NCBI GenBank assembly: GCA_001687465.1
Contig: LVLI01000229.1
Location: 186,001 to 250,000, forward strand
From: Halocafeteria seosinensis
Taxonomy: Eukaryota; Sar; Bigyra; Bicosoecida
DNA length: 64,000 bases
Direction of reading: 5' to 3'
Positions within the stretch are counted from its first letter, which is position 1. Every line of letters begins with the position of its first letter. The notes beneath the pieces are model-generated. The model did no database searches and had not been told where the DNA came from. It saw only the letters and a program-made list of their open reading frames with translations. Of this stretch, positions 37,235 to 49,398 are shown one piece after another. Both the position numbers and the translations under genes were made by a program.

Positions 37235-37600
37235 GTGGCTTTACGTATAGTCTTTCGGTGTCGATGGAGCTGCACAAACTCTCTGGATACATGCATGCTA
37301 CATGTAAGTGTCTGCAGACATGGGGATTACCTTACACTACATGTATTCAATGAAGGCCACACTCTTAGGGCTCACGTTATCCTGTCGCGTAGTAGCACTA
37401 CTAATACATACGGTTACAGACATCCGAGAGACCACCACACGGAAATTGTCCCGTTGGTGATAGAGGCGATGGGCGACTTCGAGGAAGCCGCGATCCAGTT
37501 TCTCAAGAAGATTGCCAGGAAAGCACCGGAAACAAGGGAGATGCGGAACTAACGTTACGGAACTTGCGAAGCTGATGGCGGCCAACTGTCAGTCACGTTG
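37235..37600 (+). mobile_element. Possible 3' relic of a reverse-transcriptase-type retroelement
   Basis: The frame ending at 37552 carries HHTEIVPLVIEAMGDFEEAA followed by IQFLKKIARKAP. This resembles the stretch after the RT domain of non-LTR or related retroelements, where a TEIVPLVxEAxGxxGxxA..FL motif precedes a short basic end. Downstream in another frame, QLSVTLMRHNVKM resembles the following helix of such proteins. No RT core is left. This call rests on motif memory only. Confidence 0.3.
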
Positions 37601-37872
37601 ATGCGCCACAACGTGAAGATGTCGGTGAGGGTTCACCCCTCACACGGCGTTGCAAAACCTGTAACCTACACGCCTTCCGGTAGAAGCAGTACGACTACAT
37701 GCTCTGAAATGCTACCACTGTGAAAGTGACCAACTGTGGTAATATTGCGTAGTTGACCAAATTCAATTGTATTGATCCGCCAGAAAGAGTCAAGAGTAAT
37801 CCTGGGTATACCGAAAATTGGGAAACTTTTGACAATTTGATTTGCGGATTGACTCTGTAAGCAACCGACACA

Positions 37873-39193
37873 ATGTTTAAGAAACTTACCAAACGTGGTA
37901 AGAAGAAGAGTAAAGCTCTTGGGAAGTCTGGTGTTAAAGCGGGGAAGGCCATCGGTAAGCGCCTGCACGGGTTATTCGGCGGCAAACGCAAGAAGGACAA
38001 GAAGGAGAAGAAGCAGCACGCTGCCGCTGAGGAGGAGAATGAGCAGAACTTGATCACCGACTCGGATCTTCGCCGCTTGAGAGGTGGAAAACATGAGGAC
38101 GTGGTCGAGATCCTGCGGACGAAACATGTGTCTTCTGAAGAGGAAGGTGGGGATCCCAAGCCGATCGACGTTGATGAACTCGCTCTGGATGAGGTACGCC
38201 TCCTTGGGTCTCTTGTTATGACTTGTTATGCTGTGTGTATGCACCTGTATGTGGCTCCAGAATGGGAAGACGATCTTGATCAGCGCTGCCGCCCACGGAC
38301 AACTCGACACTGTGAGAGCCCTGTGCCAGGAATTCAAGGCCGACGTCGATGAGGCCGATGATAATGGCAATACGGCCTTGCATGCCGCAGCTGAAAAGGG
38401 TGAATTGGAGGTGGTAAAAGCACTAATCGAGGAGTTTGAAGCTGAAGTTGACGTCGAAAACGAGGTGCGTATCCAGGTTTTCATGCCTTGTAAGAGCAAT
38501 GCCAGGCACCATAGCTAGACATAATACAGAAAGGAGAAACACCGCTCCACCATGCAGCTCGTAGAGCGCGCATGGAGGTAGTGAAAGCCTTGGTGGAGGA
38601 GCATGGAGCTCTCGTCAACGCCATTACGACGGTAAGTCAGGGAGGAGGATGTATATTGCCATTAGCACCAAAGTTTCATGCCCGAAAGCTTGAGAGTCAC
38701 CACCATTGTATTTGTACAGGAGAATGAGACGCCGTACGATCTGGCCCCGAAATCCGGGAAAACGGATGTGGCGGAATATCTTCAGGAGAAGCAAGAAAGC
38801 AGCGGTGGTGGTGGTGAAGGAGCTGCCGCCGGTGGGGGCGAGGATGATGATGAAGAAGAAGAAGAGGAAGAAGATGAAGAGTATCAGCCTGTAATTCTGC
38901 ATCAGATTGTGGGGACTACCTTCAAAGCGACTCTTGAGCGACTGTTTGAGTTCAGCGACGATACCATCTACTGCAGAGAAATAGATGAAGATAAAGAGGA
39001 CGAAGAAGAGGGAGAACTCGTGACGGAAATTCCTGTGAACGAGGTTGTAGAGGTGACGGAGAGAGACGATAGTGGTCAATTTCAGCTAATAGCGAAGGGG
39101 CAAACGCTGGACCTGCAAACGAGCGACGACGAAGCATACGAATACTTTGTATCTCTGACTACCCAACTGCGCGACGAGAATCCAGTCGAATAG
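37873..39193 (+). CDS. Polybasic ankyrin-repeat protein with acidic linker and PH-like C-terminus (366 aa)
   Basis: Four phase-0 exons: 37873-38193, 38261-38464, 38530-38631 and 38720-39193. The N-terminus is strongly basic (MFKKLTKRGKKKSKALGK, KRKKDKKEKK), as in proteins that bind anionic membranes or nucleic acid. Three ankyrin repeats follow: two in one 204-nt exon (68 codons) and one in a 102-nt exon (34 codons). A partial repeat (ENETPYDLAPKSGKTDVAEY) leads into a Gly/Glu-rich linker. The C-terminal hundred residues alternate like a PH/GRAM-type beta fold (TLERLFEFSDDTIYCREI; VTEIPVNEVVEV; FQLIAKGQTLDLQT) ending in an amphipathic helix. The domain call is inference. It shares the repeat-exon layout with the gene at 34008-36648, so the two probably have a common origin. 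No signal peptide. Confidence 0.75.
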
Positions 39194-40026
39194 AGATGTC
39201 ATAAACATTGGAATTACCTGTTTATTGTAACATGCAACCTCCTTCTGAGACGCAAACTTGAGCCATACGACGTGGCATAGAGGAGTTATGGATTTTCGTT
39301 ATATGGAATATACAACTTGAATACAGCTTTGCATAGCGTTAACCGCACTACTCATCGTGACGACAATTTAGCGACGACGCATCGTGATTCCAAGTGTTGC
39401 CCGTTGTCACTGCAGACTCTGTAGAGACGTTCACCATAGCGTTACTAATCCAGGAGCCCAACTGCTTCTTTCAAGTGGCAACAACTTGTTTCTTCATCTT
39501 CAGGCGACCTCGACTCTCAGCGCACATTGTGGAATCGTCTCACTGTGAGAAGTGGAGTTGTACCCTAGCTCCGAACTCCGGAGTTTCACTGTCGTTGGCT
39601 TAGAAGTCCATACAAGCACGTTTATCTGTTTACTCCAGCGCTCGACAGTAAATTCATTCACTATTTCGATGAGGTACGAGCATACTGATTTTGGCACCTA
39701 CAGTGCAGTACGTGTGAAAATTCCCTGACGAAGGGAGAGAGGTTGAAGTTGCGACGAAACTTCAACTTGGGATCTTGTTTCCAACGTTATTCACACGCGT
39801 TTTATCCCCTTCATACACACCGTATGGTGAAAGTTTGTTGTTCTTGACACGACGAACCTATGTGTCCAATTTCAAGAAGAAACAGAATTTGTCTTTTTCG
39901 TTTTCTTGGAAAGTGTTTTTTTTTTGGTGTTGGTTTTGGCCCCTAACGGCACCGGGATCCATTCCTTTTTTCTGGTTTTTGCTTGTTTTTCGGCTCGCCC
40001 GAGCTGCGATAGCTGTCGGACCCACA
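39194..40026. other. Intergenic, upstream of the ADF-H gene
   Basis: No gene seen. The last 130 bp before 40027 are T/pyrimidine-rich (a run of T at 39918-39926). The frame upstream of the chosen ATG is open back to 39775 but encodes a low-complexity Phe/Trp-rich stretch, which I take as 5' UTR. Confidence 0.4.
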
Positions 40027-41480
40027 ATGTCCTCGGCCACTGCATCCCCTGCTGCCGCTGGAGGCGGCGCAGCCTCGGATGGGAAGTCCAAACGACATTC
40101 TCTTCAACGTCAAGGCTCTGGGTTACCGTCGGCGGCTGAAATGCGAGATCTCGTGAAAGTCATGGGAACGGGATCTGGTGGTGTGGATGAGATGCAAGGC
40201 TATGTGAACGATTCCACCGTTCAATTCGCTCTGTTACGGTTCAATTTCGGATCGGGATCCTTTCGGCGAAATAAACTCATCTTTGTGCATGTCAATGGAG
40301 GTAGGTGCGAGATAAGATGGCGGGTTAACCTTTTGCCGTCCACAGCACAGCTGTCATTGACGCCACATCATCGTCAGCAAGTTCCCCACTTCTTCGTGGA
40401 TAAGCGAATCGTGCGGTTTTGTATTCACCTTTCTCTCGTGTTAACTTGTGCGCAGAAAACTGTGGCGCCGTCACGAAGGGACGAATGAACACGAAGAAAT
40501 CCAACGTTAAGGACATTTGCGGTTCTTCCCACGCTGAAATACAGTTTGAATCAAAAGATGACTGCACGGTGGATAATGTAATGAATAAACTTTCAAAAGG
40601 TTAGGAAGCCACCGGTGCATGTGTGGAGTACTACTCGGGCTCACTCCTCTTAACGTGATGCAGTTATTACTGTGGACGAGGGTGGCAATTTCAGTATTTC
40701 TCAAATGAAGAAAGATTACGAAGCAATGATAGAGCGCAGCAAGGCGAATGCTGCGGGTGCATCGGCTCTGCCTATCGGTAAGCGTAAGACGGCGGCAGAT
40801 TTGGGAACGATTGAAGCCAAGAAGGCTCTGGAGGAAGTCCGTAAACCGCTCGGAGTAAGTTGTTTCAATTGTCCGATATACTTTGTTTTCGTTTTCATAA
40901 ACTTTTGTTGTGTGTTTCACTTATGCAGCATTTTAATTGGGCTCTATTTCGAGCAGATAAGGAGCTACAGCTGTATAATGCGGGCAGTTTAAGTATAAAC
41001 GAAATGCGAGAGTGGCTAAAAGATGACGAAGTTCTGTTTGGCCTGGTAAGGATGGGTTTTGGCAGTGGAAAGTTTCGTCGAATTAAATGGATTCATATCC
41101 GATGGAAAGGACCGAACGTGTCGGCGGTGACTCGTGGAAAAGCCCAATCAAAAGCGGGGGAAATGCATGATCGTCTTTCGCCATTTAGCGTCACCATCGA
41201 AGCGAACAGTGAAGACGACTGCACTCTGGAATCCATTCTAGAACGTGTACAAAAGACAGCCATTGTGGACGGAGCAGGAGGAGACAGTGATCAACGTGAT
41301 AAATTCAGCATGAAGCACTTTGTGGAGGCACTTGAAGAGGAGAAAAAAGCCAGCGCTGAGTTCTTCGGGGATGATCTCTCTCATGTTCAGCCACTTGAGC
41401 CCCAAGTACGAGAAGTGGTTGAAACTGTTCGAAAAGAAGGGGGCGCAAAGAATTGGGTCCTTTTCGAGCTGAAGCACTAA
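40027..41480 (+). CDS. Tandem ADF-H (coactosin-like) actin-binding protein (386 aa)
   Basis: Four exons: 40027-40300, 40456-40599, 40664-40854 and 40929-41480, with phases 1, 1 and 0. After a Ser/Gly/Ala-rich leader, two related domains are seen. The first is about residues 36-150 (VQFALLRFNFGSGSFRRNKL, IFVHVNG.NCGAVTKGRM, AEIQFESKDDCT). The second is about 205-320 (EVLFGLVRMGFGSGKFRRIK, WIHIRWKGPNVSAVTRGKA, VTIEANSEDDCTLESI). The pattern FGSGxFRR..IhxxWxGxxxxxxxRg is that of coactosin/GMF-type ADF-H folds, which bind F-actin (family knowledge). Each domain is followed by a helical linker with FSxxxMKKDYE or FSMKHFVEALEEE. Probable role: actin filament regulation in the cytoplasm. The tandem layout is less common than single coactosin. 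Confidence 0.85.
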
Positions 41481-41671
41481 GCCTTGTACAATGGGAAGGA
41501 AGAGCCTTGTACAGTGCGTAATCTTATAGCCACCTTCCAAGAACCAAATAGCATTCAGTTACCAGCTTGGGTATAAAACCTTTCATTTAATTACGATCGT
41601 TGTATTTATCTGCCATCTAAACAAATGTTTTACCAGCCCTAAATGCTGTCCAAAAGATAATCTAAACCATT

Positions 41672-42994
41672 CTAGTTCTTATTCTCCTTGGCGAACGAGG
41701 TTCCACGCTCAATCGACTTTTGGAGTTCCGGTACCGCCTTGCTCTCGATCATATCCTTCTCATATGCAGAGATATCTCCAAGAGGATGGATCTTCTCCAC
41801 TCCTTTCCTCCCGAAATCGACGCGAGACGCAAAGAAGTCAGTGTATCCGATATTACTTTCAACAAAAGCACATTCCGTGCAGGTGGTATCTCCGTCCAGA
41901 GCTCTCAGCAAGCTACCTGTGAAGCGAGCGCCTGCATAAGCCATGGACAAGGTGGCCGAACCAGTACCCTCCTTAGCTTGGACAACTTCATCTCCACCAA
42001 ATTGAATACGATGCGTTAACGCCTCGATTTGCTCTGAGCTAAGTGATGATGCTTCCTTAACCTGGCTGATAAGGGGAACAATCGTATGCCCCGCGTGTCC
42101 TCCTACAACTGGCGTACTGGCGCTTAAGGCTTCTGGTGACGTATTTACGCTCTCAGAAATGAAGCGATTAGCACGAACAACATCAAGAGTAGTTACCCCG
42201 AAGAGGCGATTCTTATCATACACACCTTGCTGCCTCAGTGTTTCTGCAGCAATAGGTACTGTGGAATTCACAGGGTTGCTGATTATGGCTATAAGTGCTT
42301 CTGGACAATGTTGCCCACATGCACGAATCAATTTCTGGACGATGCTTGCATTCGTGTTGAATAGGTCATCCCTTGTCATGCCTGGCTTCCGTGGTACACC
42401 GGCCGGAATCACGACTACATCGCACCCGGTAAGGGTATCTTTGATTTGATCATCTCCGAGATAACCTTTCACTTCTCCGTGAGTGTCCACGTGGGAGACA
42501 TCGGCAGCGACACCCGGAGAGCCGACAACGTCATAAAGCCTCAGGGAATTGATTTTCTGCCCCGATTGGGTTTTGAGAAGTAAGGACAGCGGTTGCCCGA
42601 TTCCACCCGCAGCTCCCAGAACAGCAACGTTGTGTCCATTAGCAGCGGCCTGTAACGCAAAGCAGAATTCAAGACGGTGTGCATAATTCAAGCAAGCGAA
42701 ATCCAGTCGCGCTATTGCCATGCCATGAAAATAACCTCATGGGTCCCAAATAGCATCGGGACAATCAACGGGGGACCCTGAAGGACAACAAAAAAGGTCC
42801 GGTCGACACCCACAATCTTATTCGATCTCATCGTCTACACTTTCCTACCCGATGTGCCACTTGGACATTTGGAAATTCTGTGTCTACAACATGGCATAAT
42901 GCCCGAAAAACGCATAATATACACGTACAGCGCTGGAGAAGGAGCGACGAAGAGCAGCCGAGGAAGCTTTTTGGAACACCCGCGATGCAAGCAT
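41672..42994 (-). CDS. MDH2: Mitochondrial malate dehydrogenase (347 aa)
   Basis: It oxidises malate to oxaloacetate with NAD+ in the TCA cycle. Two exons: 42994-42929 encodes a 22-residue mitochondrial presequence (MLASRVFQKASSAALRRSFS), and 42649-41672 encodes the enzyme. The intron is 279 nt (GTACGT...TTACAG). Seen: Rossmann loop VAVLGAAGGIGQPLSLLL, substrate loop PRKPGMTRDDLFNTNA, SNPVNSTVPI, GVTTLDVVRANRF and catalytic His in GGHAGHTIVPL. Length and motifs fit the mitochondrial MDH class. A longer frame through the intron from an ATG at 42721 is an artefact, because it replaces the presequence with an unrelated leader. It is divergent from glutathione reductase, 370 bp away, also predicted to be mitochondrial. 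Confidence 0.95.
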
Positions 42995-45391
<2,397 letters not shown>

Positions 45392-45498
45392 GGGTACCTC
45401 GATGTTTTTCAACGAGCAACTCCAAATCTTCCTCAAGACCCCCAAATCACAATCTAGTGCATCGACGCTCGAACGGCTACGTACGACTTATGATGACC

Positions 45499-48441
45499 CT
45501 ATTGCAACCCCTCGGTGTACATGAACTTGAATGTCTCTGACTCCTGGGACTCCCATTCCACACTAGTATATAGCTGACACTCCACCAAGCTTCCCCGATA
45601 AATATGAAAGATTTCTGGTAGTGCTGCCTCTACCAAACGGGCAGTAACCCTCTGACCTTCAGAGAGTCGGGTTGAGACAATCTGTCCAGACGAGTTGGCA
45701 ACCACAGGTTGGGGCAGGGTTTCAGGAATTGGTTGTAATTCCGACGAGTTCGATCCAAACCATACCCACAGTCGGAGAATCGGAGGGGATTCGAAAATCT
45801 TGGCGCTGTTGCATAAAATCCTACAAGAGTCACTCTCAAAATCTTCGGGGTCGTAGTCTTCTAACAATTCGGGTTCTCCTACACCACCTGAGGAACGCCC
45901 ACTAGCACAGTCTACATTCTCCTTAGCAGTTCCACTGAGGGAAAATACTCCTATGGCTGGTTTTTCGATTGAAGGTGCAGTGATATCGGCGCTTCTTTCT
46001 GTTTCGGGATCCCTTCGCGTAAGTGGAGAGGGTGGCGGCCGATTGCTTTCCTCGAAGCTTAAAGCATGTTGCTGGACCTGTTGTGCAGCTGTAATATTGC
46101 CGAGTTTCAAGGAGTGCCCAGAAGCCGCACGGCTTCCCGGGTCAGTTTGGCTACAGGACTCTCCAGCTGCGGCCCCCGAAGATTCTTCTGCTGCGTCATC
46201 GAGGCCTACAGCATCTGGGACGTCATCCGTAGCTTGTTGCTGAGTTAAATCTTTGACTTTTTGCATTAAAGTAACGAGCTCACCGTGTAAATTAGAACCT
46301 TCCTCGATTTCCACGGGGTCTTCGTCAACGGATGAGTATTGTCGCGCCATTGCTGACGTCTCTGCATCTACACTTTGGGAACGCATATAGGTGCGCCACC
46401 TTCTCACCTCTGCCCGTGCACATTGTATCATCGATTCTCTACAGTCCTCTTGAACTTGACTACCAATCCATATCACAGGGTGACTTTCAAGAGGCTCGTT
46501 GATTTCATCCTCTGTTTCCGCTTCTGAGGAAGTCAAAGATACCAACTGTTGAGCCTCCGAGGGATCGATAAGACTATAAGGGAGAACCACCACGTATACC
46601 CCCGATGATAACAATTTTTCTTGGACAGGAAGGATACGGTGCCTATCTTTGTCGGATCGACATTGCTGAAGCATGTATCCTATCTCGACTCTGGTATGAA
46701 AGTCTGGTGTCTTGTTACTTTCCATGCCCTCCAATATACGTTGCATAGCGGTAAGTAGAGCATGTCCGCTCGAGGCCGTTCCATGATAATCAGGAACGGA
46801 TATAAACATTGGACGACGAATAGGAGTAACAGCAAACAAAGACGGGGTGGGTGCAATGCACGGTAACTCTTCAAACCCGTAGAGGCTTCCTGGTGAGAGC
46901 ATTTCATCAAATGAGCCCGATTCCTTTTGTTCCCACAAGTGAGCAGGACTTAATGCATGTTTGTTGGATGAGGTTTGTTGCGCTACCACGACATCGTCGT
47001 AGAGTCCTGAATTCGCCCTTTCGCCTCCATCGTCATTTGCATCCCTCTCCAAAGGCTTTTCCTGAGTGAATGTACTAGGCACCATATGCGGCCATCGCAG
47101 TCGCATCCACGCTTCCCATTCCATTAGTTGACACAAAAATCCAGTATTGGGACTAAGAATTTCTCTATTTACACGCGCAGTTTCGAGTGCCTGTTTCCAG
47201 CCTAGACCACGTGCCCACATCAAGTATGCAAGAGCAAATGTTCCACTTCTCGAAACACCCTGATGGCAATGTATTAAGACGTTGACCCGTGCTTTGGCTG
47301 CTGCTTCGATCGCTTCAATAGCTGAGAAAAAGTACGGTGTTATTTCCTCTTGCATTGTGTCACGGACGGAAAGGGAAATGTAGATAATACTTTTGGGTTC
47401 CGCTTTCGTCGGGGCATCTTCCGTACAGGGTTCCTCCGTTCTTTCCTGTGACGGCAACGAATCCCAAATTGTCTTAATGTTGGGCGATTCGAAGGAGTTC
47501 TTGCAAACATCCCGACAAGTATTGACCACCAAGCCAATGTTGTTTTGACGGAGCATTTCATAGTCTCGGGATACCTCTTCTCCCGAGACAAAGACGTACT
47601 GGGTCAACTGCGAGCACTGCCTTGTAAACTCTCTTAGTTTCTTCTGCTTCATATGTTCTTCCGACATGGTGTCAAAACTAGTCAAAGGGTGCTGCACATT
47701 TCCTATTGTAGCCGCCTCACCACTTCGTCCCCATGAGGCACGTCGGTCGTTTGAAGGTACACTAATGGTCAGCTCAGATCCGTTATTCGTCCCACTTCCA
47801 CTTGCATTTCCTCCTTCTCTGTCTCGCGACGATTGTGTCGTTTTGCTCTTTTTATCACCACTCGGCGACTTCCCGACGGACGCACTGCGTCGTGTCGTGT
47901 ATGGACCCTCCGAAGAGGTCGCTTCCTCCCCTTCGGACTGGAACTGAAAACTCGCTATCCGTCTCTTGGAAGCAGCATTGGGGCTGCTGGACGCAGCCTT
48001 GTACGGCGGTACTACTTGTTTCGGCAGCAAGCTCCCACCACCACCACCACCAGTACCAGTACTTTTCGCCGATGATCTATCGTCAGTATCCGGCTGTGGT
48101 TGCTGCCGTTGATTGCTGCGTCTTTCAGGCTCGATTTCCAGGTTTTCGTCGTGGGAAGCTTCCTTGTCACTTTTCATTCTTGTCCCGTTCGCACGGACGG
48201 CCATCAGCGTCGTCGTCGTGCTCGATGAAGACGACGATGACGATGACGAGCCCTTGAGACGCAAAGGCGAAGGCGGCTTCCTCGAGGGTACTTGAGCCAA
48301 CGACGGCGACGGTGGATTCCCAGCGGCTGTCCGTGGCGTCGCCGGGGCTACGCTGGCGAATTCCCCTGCCTCTCTATCAAACTCGCCATGACCACGATTT
48401 CGCCCCTTGTGTGCCGCTAATTTACTGTCGGAGCAACCCAT
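45499..48441 (-). CDS. MKP1-like dual-specificity phosphatase with gelsolin-like regions, N-myristoylation signal (980 aa)
   Basis: Single exon. Start chosen at 48441 because it gives MGCSDSKL, a strong N-myristoylation motif (Gly2, Ser6, Lys7) with a palmitoylatable Cys3. Residues 20-270 are disordered, Ser/Pro/Gly-rich and phosphorylatable. The dual-specificity phosphatase domain is about 284-450, with catalytic loop VLIHCHQGVSRSGT (Cys392, Arg398) and the general-acid loop YISLSVRDT. About 530-690 (VYVVVLPYSLIDPSEA, VIWIGSQVQEDCRESMIQCA) and about 860-980 (YDPEDFESDSCRI, LRLWVWFGS, CQLYTSVEWESQE) look like gelsolin-homology segments. A phosphatase domain followed by gelsolin-like sequence is the layout of plant MKP1, which dephosphorylates MAP kinases (family knowledge). 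Inferred role: membrane-anchored MAPK phosphatase. The substrate is unknown. Confidence 0.85.
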   Translation of the reverse strand: MGCSDSKLAAHKGRNRGHGEFDREAGEFASVAPATPRTAAGNPPSPSLAQVPSRKPPSPLRLKGSSSSSSSSSSTTTTLMAVRANGTRMKSDKEASHDENLEIEPERRSNQRQQPQPDTDDRSSAKSTGTGGGGGGSLLPKQVVPPYKAASSSPNAASKRRIASFQFQSEGEEATSSEGPYTTRRSASVGKSPSGDKKSKTTQSSRDREGGNASGSGTNNGSELTISVPSNDRRASWGRSGEAATIGNVQHPLTSFDTMSEEHMKQKKLREFTRQCSQLTQYVFVSGEEVSRDYEMLRQNNIGLVVNTCRDVCKNSFESPNIKTIWDSLPSQERTEEPCTEDAPTKAEPKSIIYISLSVRDTMQEEITPYFFSAIEAIEAAAKARVNVLIHCHQGVSRSGTFALAYLMWARGLGWKQALETARVNREILSPNTGFLCQLMEWEAWMRLRWPHMVPSTFTQEKPLERDANDDGGERANSGLYDDVVVAQQTSSNKHALSPAHLWEQKESGSFDEMLSPGSLYGFEELPCIAPTPSLFAVTPIRRPMFISVPDYHGTASSGHALLTAMQRILEGMESNKTPDFHTRVEIGYMLQQCRSDKDRHRILPVQEKLLSSGVYVVVLPYSLIDPSEAQQLVSLTSSEAETEDEINEPLESHPVIWIGSQVQEDCRESMIQCARAEVRRWRTYMRSQSVDAETSAMARQYSSVDEDPVEIEEGSNLHGELVTLMQKVKDLTQQQATDDVPDAVGLDDAAEESSGAAAGESCSQTDPGSRAASGHSLKLGNITAAQQVQQHALSFEESNRPPPSPLTRRDPETERSADITAPSIEKPAIGVFSLSGTAKENVDCASGRSSGGVGEPELLEDYDPEDFESDSCRILCNSAKIFESPPILRLWVWFGSNSSELQPIPETLPQPVVANSSGQIVSTRLSEGQRVTARLVEAALPEIFHIYRGSLVECQLYTSVEWESQESETFKFMYTEGLQ

Positions 48442-49398
48442 GTTGATCACTCCACACTGGTTGATTTATCGTTTCAAAAAGACAGCTGGAAGTCCCACAC
48501 GCGCTCTTGCCCCCTCCAGACAGAGAGAGAGATACCAAGAGTCATGCGCCACGGCCCCACCTTGTCCCTTCTACACAGACCCTTTACTGGAGGACACAGA
48601 GAGACTCCCCGGACAAAATATGACTCCCCCCTTGGCTCGGAAAGAGTCAAATACAAGGAAAAGGAATGGATCCCGCCGACCGCGCGAGACTGTGCCGTCG
48701 GCAAACAATGACACAGAGGAACAGACAGACGCACAATGCACTCGTTTTTTTTTTATCTTTTTCTGCCTCTGCACTATGGTAGGGGACCAGAAAATATCAA
48801 AACCTGCCCGAAAGCGAACACATTTTATACGCGGTACAACCTACTAACGTTACTGGAGACTTGGGGCGTGGGCTTCAACTGTTCCTCCTTCTGCCATGGC
48901 CCATGGGATGGGAGTCCAAACAACCTCCCTTGGCTCTGCCCAGGAGTCAAAAATACTCGAGTCGTGTGTGGTGAGTCTCCTTTCGACATTTGATGAGAAA
49001 CAAGCAAGCGGCTAGTGGGTGTTGGTCACTTGTGTCAGTGCGGCCAATAAAAGATATGCACAAGAATGCATGACTCAGCACGGATATGATACACATTGCT
49101 GTTCAGAGAAAGAAAGCAGTACAGCTTTTCACTGCTTCGCTGCATCTTGTACACATGATTCAATTCGCGTGTCGGGTCTAAAAGCAGCGTGATCTCTCGA
49201 ACCGCGTCGGGTTTGCTCAGACAACTACCGGTATGCCACCACCTGTACACATACGGCTTCAATAATACGAAGCACAAGTTGCCCACAACAATAGGTACAC
49301 ATAATTCAATTTGCGTGTCGGGTCTAAAAGCAGTATATTCTCTCGAACCGCGTCAGGTTTGTTCAGACAACTATGCTACCACCTACACGAGAGCAAGC
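48442..49398. other. Intergenic, between the phosphatase and proteasome alpha-5
   Basis: It holds the promoter of the phosphatase gene and the 3' flank of the proteasome gene. A two-unit tandem repeat fills its last 250 bp (listed separately). I see no gene. Confidence 0.45.
49149..49388. repeat. Two-unit tandem repeat (about 95 bp units, 146-bp period)
   Basis: Unit 1 begins at 49149 and unit 2 at 49295, both with GTACACATxATTCAATTxGC. They share GTGTCGGGTCTAAAAGCAG and CTCTCGAACCGCGTC blocks, then GACAACTA and CCACCT near their ends. By eye about 85-90% of aligned bases match. Unit 2 ends about 11 bp before the proteasome stop codon, so part of it would be in that gene's 3' UTR. Confidence 0.7.

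Noticed and set aside
41672-42721. MDH starting at an ATG at 42721
   Set aside because: The extra residues come from intron sequence; an upstream exon with a perfect mitochondrial presequence and consensus splice sites explains the N-terminus better.
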